This document shows, piece after piece, positions 56,374 to 64,000 of a stretch of 64,000 nucleotides of DNA; position 1 is the first letter of the stretch; each line of letters starts with the position of its first letter. The DNA lies in contig JAYKXP010000158.1 in assembly GCA_037176845.1 (NCBI GenBank), positions 1 through 64,000 of the forward strand, read 5' to 3'. The notes beneath the pieces were generated by a model that was given only the letters and a program-made list of their open reading frames with translations, had not been told where the DNA came from and ran no database searches. The translations under genes and the position numbers were made by a program. The stretch is from Paramarasmius palmivorus (lineage: Eukaryota; Basidiomycota; Agaricomycetes; Agaricales; Marasmiaceae).

Positions 56374-58161
56374 ATGGCTGCCTGGACACCCCGACCACCA
56401 AAGGCGAAGTATGGAGGCGACAATGACAGGTCCTTCAACTGGGACTCGCCCAACAATCTTCCGCCGCGCTTCGTTGACCTGAAGAAGCAGCTGTGGAAGG
56501 ACGAGCTCGTCGAGTCCTGGAACCAGGTTCTGGCGGCTCTTCACGAGAAGACGGAGCATGTCGCTAAACTTGGTGCAGATGTCAGTCGCGTTCTCTTGCA
56601 ACCTCTGCTTGCTCGTCGTTGTTGATCACTACATATCTAGGTCATACCTCGTGTCACTCATGCTGAGCTCGTACAAGGACTATCGCCAGAGAACTTGCAG
56701 AAGCTCGAGGATACTGGAGTTATTATCGTCACCGACTCGTTCACCGAGAAGGTTTGTTTTTCATCAACCGAGGTTCGAGGAACGCAAGGATACTAACAAT
56801 TGTCGATGCAGCAAGCTCTGGACTGGAAACAGTCTGTCAGAGATTATGCCGCTATCAACAAGGAGCATCTCAAAGGCAAGTGTACGAAGCTTTCTTCGCC
56901 TGGAAAAATCTGACTTCTTGATAAATTAGGGTTTCCTGCTCACAACATCCAAATCTTTGAGTTGTACAACTCCCCTGCTCAGATCGAGGCGCGCACCCAT
57001 CCGAACATGATCTCTACCCATAAGGCTCTTCTTTCCTTATTATACAACTCAATCCCCAAGAAATATGATGTCGACCTCCGTTACCCGCTTTCCTACTTCG
57101 ACCGCCTTCGCATTCGACTTCCCGGGGATACGACGTTCAAACTTGGACCTCACGTTGACGGCGGGTCTGTTGAACGTTGGGAGGACCCTGGCTATCGCGC
57201 TGTGTACCAGAAGATTCTCAGTGGTGGCAGTAGCTGGAAAGATTATGATCCATTTGATGTCAGTCAGAGAGCTGACGCGAAGCAGGATCTGTATCACGCT
57301 GCGTAAGCTCTACTTTGTATTCCCTTTCACAGCAATGACAGAAAGCTTGGACAGAAACACTTGTTCGATCTTCCGACCATGGCAAGGCTGGACTTCTCTC
57401 TCAAACACTGGTCCAAACGGAGGTACTCTGCGTGTTGTTCCTATCTTTAAAGAGATGTCTGCGTATATGATGCTTCGTCCGTTCTTCCGCCTCAAAGAAG
57501 GTGCTCCCCCCAAGTCTTTGAAGAGCGAAGATTGGGAGGTGGACTTGGAGACCAGCGCCTTCCCTGGGTGTATGACTGGTGACAAGCAGAAATTCACGAA
57601 TGACACTCACCCGCATTTGAGGTTGGATGAGACCTTGGTGGCAATACCAAAGGTACGACCAGGCGATCAAGTCTACTGTGAGTGCCGCTATCATCACCCA
57701 TAAATGCATCCCCTAACATCGATTTTGTCAGGGTTCTGCGACATCCTTCATGCGGTAGAGTTCGAACATCAGGGTGCCGAAGACTCATCGGTGTTCTACA
57801 TACCGGCAGTACCTCTAACTGTTTTGAAGTATGTCGCTATTTTTCCACCATGTCTCGAAGCTGAGTTCTCTCGAAAGTGCAACGTACCTTCGTGATCAGC
57901 GCGAAACCTTCAATGCCGGACTTCCCGCGCCGTGAGTTCTCACCGTCAGTGTCCCTACTTTAGTATTCACTGTCACCTGTTTACAGAGATTTTCCGTCTG
58001 GCGAGGGTGAATCGAAGTTCACCGGTCGTATTACTGAGAAAGACATCCCTCATTTTGAGGGTCGGCAAGCAATCGGCTTCGAGCGTTTTCATCCCGGAGA
58101 TGACGCAAGCGAAGAAGAGATTGAGTTTTTTACTGCAGTGAACAAAGCGCTCGGCCTTTAG
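56374..58161 (+). CDS. DUF1479 family protein (putative Fe(II)/2-oxoglutarate-type oxygenase fold)
   Basis: The start MAAWTPRPPKAKYGGDND at 56374 follows a short pyrimidine-rich leader. Exons read LQKLEDTGVIIVTDSF, SVRDYAAINKEHLKG and FPAHNIQIFELYNSPAQIEA. The signature RLPGDTTFKLGPHVDGGSVE holds the H-x-D metal pair, and RWEDPGYRAVY follows. Later exons have NTCSIFRPWQGWTSLSNTGP, GGTLRVVPIFKEMSAYMML, the second metal-side His in WFCDILHAVEFEH, and a C-terminus ending FFTAVNKALGL at 58161. About eight short introns are needed. The family has an H-x-D...H arrangement like 2-oxoglutarate oxygenases, but its substrate is not established. The reading frame is intact. Confidence 0.8.
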
Positions 58162-59930
58162 AGCTTTAGCGCTTTAGCCTTTGATGATGATCGATGTTGA
58201 CCTCATCGATCACGGCCTTCGATTTGCTTTGTCCGTCGCAAAACGTTCATGTATACTAACTGCACCATTTCTCGATGTTTGTTCTGCCAGTATGTTTTGT
58301 TGCGATCATGTAACGTCATCTAAACAGATATATATCTTCTTCAAAAACACTTAGCGCTTTAGAAGCATGAAATAGGCTTGGATGATGTCACCCTGTACCC
58401 TGCAGCTCAAATCTCCCGCAAAGAAGAGACTCAAAGCGAAGAAAAGGTGTTTATAAGGCGATGGTCATATGCAGTCTTTGTGTCGCTCCACAGACCTTGT
58501 GGCTAGCTGGAGAAGAGAAGTTGATTATACTGCATGACCACAACTAAGGCGATACTGTAGGATCGCTGAAGTTGTCAGACAAGGCATACGGCCGGGCTAG
58601 TAAAATGGGGGCTTTATAAAACGGATCTCTGCAACTATCGCATAGGCTGATGGAAATTACTCGCTCTTCTAGGACTGTGTGATTTGATTATCGCTCTACT
58701 GAGACGGACCACAAAGGCTTGGGATCCTTGCCATAGGTTTTGGTGAGGGACCTTTCTAATAAGAAGAGAATACTCGGCGAACGCAGTGCCGCGACTCGGA
58801 GCAAAATCGGTCCCTGCACCTTGCCGGCTTCTCTGTTGGCAGTGCCTTCTCCAACACCCTGACGTCGACCAGATTGCCCTATCGCATACTCGCTTTCCTG
58901 CCATGAACATTCATTAATTGACACCAGGTACATGCTCTAACTATTCGTGAAAGGAGAAGTTTCCACTTGGGCCCTTCTATTCATTCCCAAAGCTCGAACT
59001 TGAATGATTCGAGCTTGGGTCTATTTCTGCTGGATGAACGAGTGTGGCAAGGATGCGGCATGCGAAGTGAGTAAATGGACGTTCTTCGTAAATATGTAGA
59101 CTGATCTTCTTGATAGAAGAGTTCCACACTAGGCCCAGCTCCCTTCTGTCCTTCGATTCCTTAATTAACACTTTCTCGGAAATTTTATGTTACCGCATCT
59201 ACCCAGACCCGTATCATATGGCATTCACCTTGTCATGGAGGGCGGAGCCTTGGACTGTCCTATAGGATATCGCTCAATTAGCAGCCATTCTACCTGCCAG
59301 CAAGTTGATTGTCCGGAATTCGAATCCCATCAAACGAAATTCACCGGTCGGTTTCTTTTCTCATTCTGTTCGGCCCTGGACGCGCATGTCCAATTACTCA
59401 TAATTACTTCAGGCAAATACTATATTGGTACTTGGTTCATGTGCTCGACGTCCTTTTTCTTCTTCGGTTCACTAAGGAACACTGAACTTAGAAACGCTAC
59501 ATGTCTATCTTAAGCTCGCACCCCAATATCACATTTTCCCCGCATTTTTGACGCGTTAGTTCTGTCAAACATATTGGGATCCAGATTCGTGCTTGGAATT
59601 TGGACAGCAGCAATTCATTGCCACGAGTCACACGACATCCAGGGTTGGAGAAGATCAATCATCAGTCACTTTGCCATTAACATTCACCTTGTCTCCGCAC
59701 GACGCTCTATCGCTATTCGGATTCGATCGAGGAACCCCAAGGAACTCGACCTTTTCTAGCCATCCTGCCTGTCTTCAGATTGTCTTCCCGGTCCGCCTGA
59801 CCTGCTATTCGTATCACGTCGAGAAGTCAAGATTTTGGATGCCATGATATCGTGATTGCCATCTTCTATTCAAGGCCGTCGTATAAAAGACTGTCGTTTC
59901 GACCTCTTTTTCCTCACAATCTACGCCATC
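58162..59930. other. Intergenic region upstream of the oxygenase gene
   Basis: No gene was recognised in 1.77 kb. The right end contains the promoter of the next gene. Confidence 0.4.
59881..59889 (+). promoter_or_regulatory. TATA box of the fatty-acid oxygenase gene
   Basis: GTATAAAAG lies about 48 bp before the ATG at 59931, with a C/T-rich tract after it (ttcgacctctttttcctcac). This fits a short leader and argues against the in-frame upstream ATG at 59856. Confidence 0.55.
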
Positions 59931-62900
59931 ATGGCTCTGAATATCTCTCCTCTCGAGGGTTTTGCTCTCGCCGCTGATGCTGTCTATCTGAAAAGTCGTC
60001 CCCTACCCACAGCTCCCGATGGCAAATACGATCCGCCATCTCAAGAGCCAGGGAAGAAACAAGAACGTTCTGCTTTGGGCGGTGTTTTGAAACGGGTATG
60101 TTCGTCGCAGCTCAAGTGTCTTGGGAGATGCGTTAATGACTATTGATAGCTTGATGCCCGGGCCAAGAAGGGTGTAGTAGTCCCCGACCCCAAGGTCGTC
60201 GCAGGTTTTATCGACGGTGTTGTGAACTCTGACGCTTCCAACGATCGTTTGGGTGCTGTGAGTACTATTTCCGCTCTAAGTTACATTGACACTAATAACT
60301 TGACTAGTTCGCAGCTGGCCTTACACTTCTATCACAACTACCGCCCGACTCGGATGTTGCTAAGAAATTGTCGGACAACGCTATCGGGATGTTGTATAAC
60401 ACCCTTCCTCATGTCGGTTTATCTGCTCTTCCTTGCTCTTCGTGCCATCTAACCCAATGACAGCCCATCGAGACCTTGCTGGACGGAGAATACAAATTCC
60501 GACAAGCGGATGCTGAGAAGAAATTTGCTGCTCAACAATCCCAAGTTCCACTGGATCCATACAACAGCTTTCGACAAGCCGATGGAGGGAATAATAACCT
60601 CCAGATTCCTGACTACGGTCGTGCTGGTACTCCATATGCACGAAGCGTACAGAACAAGTGGTGTGTAGCACAGTCAGAACTACCTGATCCCGGTTTAGTG
60701 TTCGATACGTTGTTGAGAAGAAAGAAGGTCAGTGAAACTTCTGAACCGCTGTTGAAGGCGCTAACGCATGGGTTATCGTAGCCTGTTGAGCACCCAAATG
60801 GCAGCGCGTCTTTCACATTCGCATTTGCCTCCCTCGTTACACATTCGCTTTTCCGATCGCGTCCTGGTAACTGGAATATCAATGATACATCTTCGTACCT
60901 TGATCTTACCCCCTTGTATGGCATTAGTAAGTGTATTTCGAGACATAGGTTTCTGTGCTGACGTACGTTGATAGGCCAAGAGACTCAAGATCTAGTTCGT
61001 AACAAAGAGCTTGGTCGCGGTCTTCTCTACCCAGATACTTTCTCAGAGGAACGTTTGCTCTTCCTCCCTCCTTGCGCATCGGCGCTCCTAGTCATCTTAT
61101 CAAGGAACCACAATGTATGTCGCTGACCGTCTTTCATTCCAGATTGGCGATGTTGAATCTCAGTATTTATAGTTCATTGCAGAGAAGCTGCTCAGAATAA
61201 ACGAACGTGGCCGATGGACTGACCCTCCACCAGAAGACCCCGCGAAGAGGGCTCAACAAGACGAGGAAATCTTCCAAACCGCGCGTCTAGTCAAGTGAGA
61301 TCAACATCTTCATCCCTGTTTTGCTCTTGATGTTTAATAAATCTCATAGTGGCGGTCACTTCATGTCTCTCATCATGGGTGATTATGTTTCTGGTTTCCT
61401 GGGTCTCTCCGAGGGCAATGCTTGGAATATGAACGCCTTTGATGTAAGACGGAACTTACTGACGATTTACTAAGACACTGACTATTTGAAAAGCCCATCA
61501 CCACCGACAAGGGAATTGAAGTCAACCGAGGAGAAGGAAATCACTGCAGCGTGGAGTTCAACATTCTCTACAGGGTAAGGACCCGATTCCATCTTCACCG
61601 GTCTTAAAGGCAATTAACTCACCAATCCACCGTAGTGGCATGCTACAACATCGGAGGCCGATGCCAAGTGGATTGACGACTTCTTCCGAGAACAGTTCCC
61701 GGAAATAAAACAACCGATCGACATTACCGTTCCAGAATTTGGCAAGAAATTCTTAGGGATCCTCCAAAATATCGAGAAGGATCCCAAAAAGCGCACGTTC
61801 GGAGGGTATGTGGGCATGTACTTATTCGAACCCAGGCTAAGTCGAAGTCCTTTGCAGAATGACCCGTGACTCTGAAGGTCGCTTCCCTGACGACCAGCTT
61901 GCTAATATTCTTCAAACGGCTACCGAAAACCAGGCCTGCTCTTTCGGTGCCCACGGAACACCAGACGCCCTCAAATGTATCGAGATCATGGGCATTATGC
62001 AAGCTCGTCAATGGGGACTCTGCACAATGAATGAGTTTAGGAAGTTCTTGAAACTCAAGCGTAGGTCTTCATTCCCCGTTTACACATAAGCCGGAGCACT
62101 AAAGATCCCGTAGCATTTGAGTCTTTCGATGAGTGGAACCCAGATCCAGCAGTAGCTGGTCCTGCCCGAGACTGTACAAGCACATTGATAATCTAGAGCT
62201 CTACGTGCGTCCCGTGCTTTGCTACTGTCTCATGCGTTACTTACAGCCCTGTTTAGACTGGACTTCAGTGCGAGTCGATCATGCCCCTTTCTGGCGGTCT
62301 TAGGTTCGCTTGCGGATATACCGTTCGTACTCGGACAACATATACATTACCACCATACTGATATCTATCTCACAGACTACCCGTGCCGTATTGAGTGATG
62401 CTATTGCATTAATTCGTGGTGACCGATACTACACTACCGCATTCACCCCCGCCAACCTCACGACATGGGGATATCAGGACTGCCTCCGAGACCCAAACAA
62501 TGGTGGATTTGGAGGAGAGAGTACGTTCAATCGCACATGCATTGTAATGCCACTGAGCATTGTTTTTCCCTACAGTGCCCAAGCTTCTTTCTCGTCACCT
62601 CTCCCGATACTATCCATATAATTCCGTGTACACCTGCTTCCCCTTCTTCACCCCTGGGAAGATGAAAAACTCTCTAACAACGCTCGGAATGGCCGATAAA
62701 TACACCTTTGAACGTCCTAAACCTGGCCCTGTGGTTAAGGTACTCAACACGATGACAGCGATCAAGAATGTGTTCAACAAACCACTCGAGTTCCCTGTTG
62801 TTTACGACATGAAGGGCCTCGGTGGCGGATATGGTTTCATGCTAACGTTCGACGAGGCGAAGAAGTATGTCTATCCTCTTCTTTGCCTGATAGCAACTGA

Positions 62901-64000
62901 CATTTCCTCTCAATAGGCACGATGCTGACCGTAATCTTGCAAGTCATTCAACTTGTTCAGTTAGTTCTCTTAACTCATTCATCACAAAAACTAGGCTCTC
63001 CATGCACTTTTCCCGACCAAAGACTCGCTTAACGAGTATCGCAAGTGGTACCGTGACCAAGTCAGCCTCAGAATCAATCAACGCTCCTTTAAGTTTGACG
63101 GTGTTCCTGGTAAATGGATTGATGTCGTCAACGACGTGATAAATAGTACTAGCATTGCCTGGGCTTCTGAAAGACTGGTAAGGAACAAAAGACTTATAAC
63201 GCTGTACCATGGCTGACTGTGGGCTCAAGTGTGGCTTGGATATGAAGACAAAGGAGAACCCTTCAGGGATGTATACAGAAGCGGAGATCTACGAGATGTT
63301 CACGACTATGGTACGTATCCCCTCCGCAAGGTCAACCAAGTTCATTTCTCACAACCAATCCAGTTCACTCTTATCTTCCTGGCGATTGGTGACAACGAGC
63401 ACGGCTTCTCCCTCCGTAAACAGGTATTGCAAGCGGGTGGTGTTACTCAAGCCATGATCGCGAAGAATGTCTTCGACTGCGCGCCTAAGGCTGCTGGTGC
63501 CTCTGTCAGTACAATACCTCGTTCACAAACTATTATTCTGACTATTTCCTGGTAGAATGTTCTCCTTGGTGCTATATCGACTGTGGCCTCAACAGTGCAT
63601 TCTGTGATCGACAATAAGCCTTGCTATCCCTTCCTTCGTCGTCTCGCTGAGACAGGACGACCGATTAACGAAATTGTCGCCATGGTTGTAGGATTAGCTG
63701 TCGGAAGCAGTGTCAATTACGCTCAAGGTAATAGTAATACACTTACTGTGTCGTAGCCACACTGATCCGCGTCTCACAGCTGCTGTTCATGTGGTTGACT
63801 TCTACATGGATAAGGAACGGGACAATGAACGCGCCGAAATCATCAAGCTTGCCCAATCCAAGGATTCTGAAGGCAAAGGCTGGGATACGCTTGTTGGCTA
63901 TGTCCGAGAGGCGATGCGTACGTTTTTATGTAACCGCAGTCATTTCCCCTACAGCTCACTCTACACTTCATGGAAATCAGGTTTCAATCCCCAAGTCACT
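59931..64000 (+). CDS. Fatty-acid dioxygenase/P450 fusion (linoleate diol synthase / Ppo type), 5' part
   Basis: This family oxygenates linoleate to a hydroperoxide in an N-terminal cyclooxygenase-like heme domain and isomerises it in a C-terminal P450-like domain, making oxylipin signals (psi factors). Starting MALNISPLEGFALAADA at 59931, exons give the heme peroxidase features. The distal His is in the VTHSLF run, NDTSSYLDLTPLYG follows, and EFNILYRWHA has the radical Tyr and proximal His. GGHFMSLIMGDYVSGFLGL lies between. The second half has MPLSGGLRFACGYTTTRAVL, FTPANLTTWGYQDCLRDP, a CFPFFTPGKMKNSL run and the I-helix-like VGLAVGSSVNYAQ (about 63695). The P450 Cys-ligand region lies beyond the window. 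Many 50-60 nt introns; no break was seen. Confidence 0.9.

Noticed and set aside
59856..59930. Upstream in-frame start at 59856 for the oxygenase
   Set aside because: A TATA box at 59881-59889 lies downstream of that ATG, so transcription probably starts after it; the ATG at 59931 is favoured.

Overview
The window looks like a chromosomal segment of a filamentous basidiomycete fungus, probably an agaricomycete. The evidence is the intron-rich host genes (50-60 nt introns with GT/AG ends), a fungal Pma1-type plasma-membrane H+-ATPase, a DUF3433 membrane protein, a DUF1479 protein and a psi-producing-oxygenase (linoleate diol synthase) type gene. Next to these is a thick bed of Ty1/copia, Ty3/gypsy chromovirus and hAT transposon debris typical of mushroom genomes.

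The layout falls into two parts. From 1 to about 46.4 kb there is almost only transposon-derived DNA, much of it nested: a decayed copia pol (about 0.7-3.8 kb), an inverted Ty3 integrase fragment (5.2-6.2 kb), a DUF6589-like pseudogene (6.6-8.3 kb), and a Ty3 gag-pol remnant (8.8-13.56 kb) split by a 1.0-kb TA-flanked inverted-repeat element. A foldback element with phased motif arrays follows (13.56-14.76 kb), then a hAT transposase (14.7-17.9 kb). Next come a fragment of an unknown gene, a very long LTR with its gag (18.86-22.35 kb), and a second LTR element with an extra ORF before gag (22.35-25.15 kb). A perfect 2.4-kb palindrome sits at 25.15-27.58 kb. It is followed by a near-complete but mutated chromovirus (27.58-34.99 kb) that carries a solo LTR and a tRNA-derived insertion. 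Beyond it lies an antisense multi-exon gene (41.8-35.15 kb) broken by a second perfect palindrome (36.37-39.35 kb) and by a solo LTR (40.91-41.32 kb). A further LTR lies at 41.93-42.30 kb, and a hAT remnant that appears to carry fragments of a topoisomerase II gene and of a T5orf172/GIY-YIG-type gene runs from 43.2 to 46.4 kb.

From about 47 kb to the end the DNA is ordinary, intact genic sequence: PMA1 (minus), a DUF3433 gene (minus), a DUF1479 gene (plus), and the 5' part of a fatty-acid dioxygenase/P450 fusion (plus) running off the window. These genes are not an obvious pathway.

The most unusual signals are the three foldback elements, two with arms of 1036 and 1425 bp that show no difference wherever compared; the tandem hairpin arrays in two long LTRs, whose stems change in compensatory fashion; and the hAT-flanked segment with captured, intron-containing host gene fragments. 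All identifications are by reading the sequence; no database search was run.
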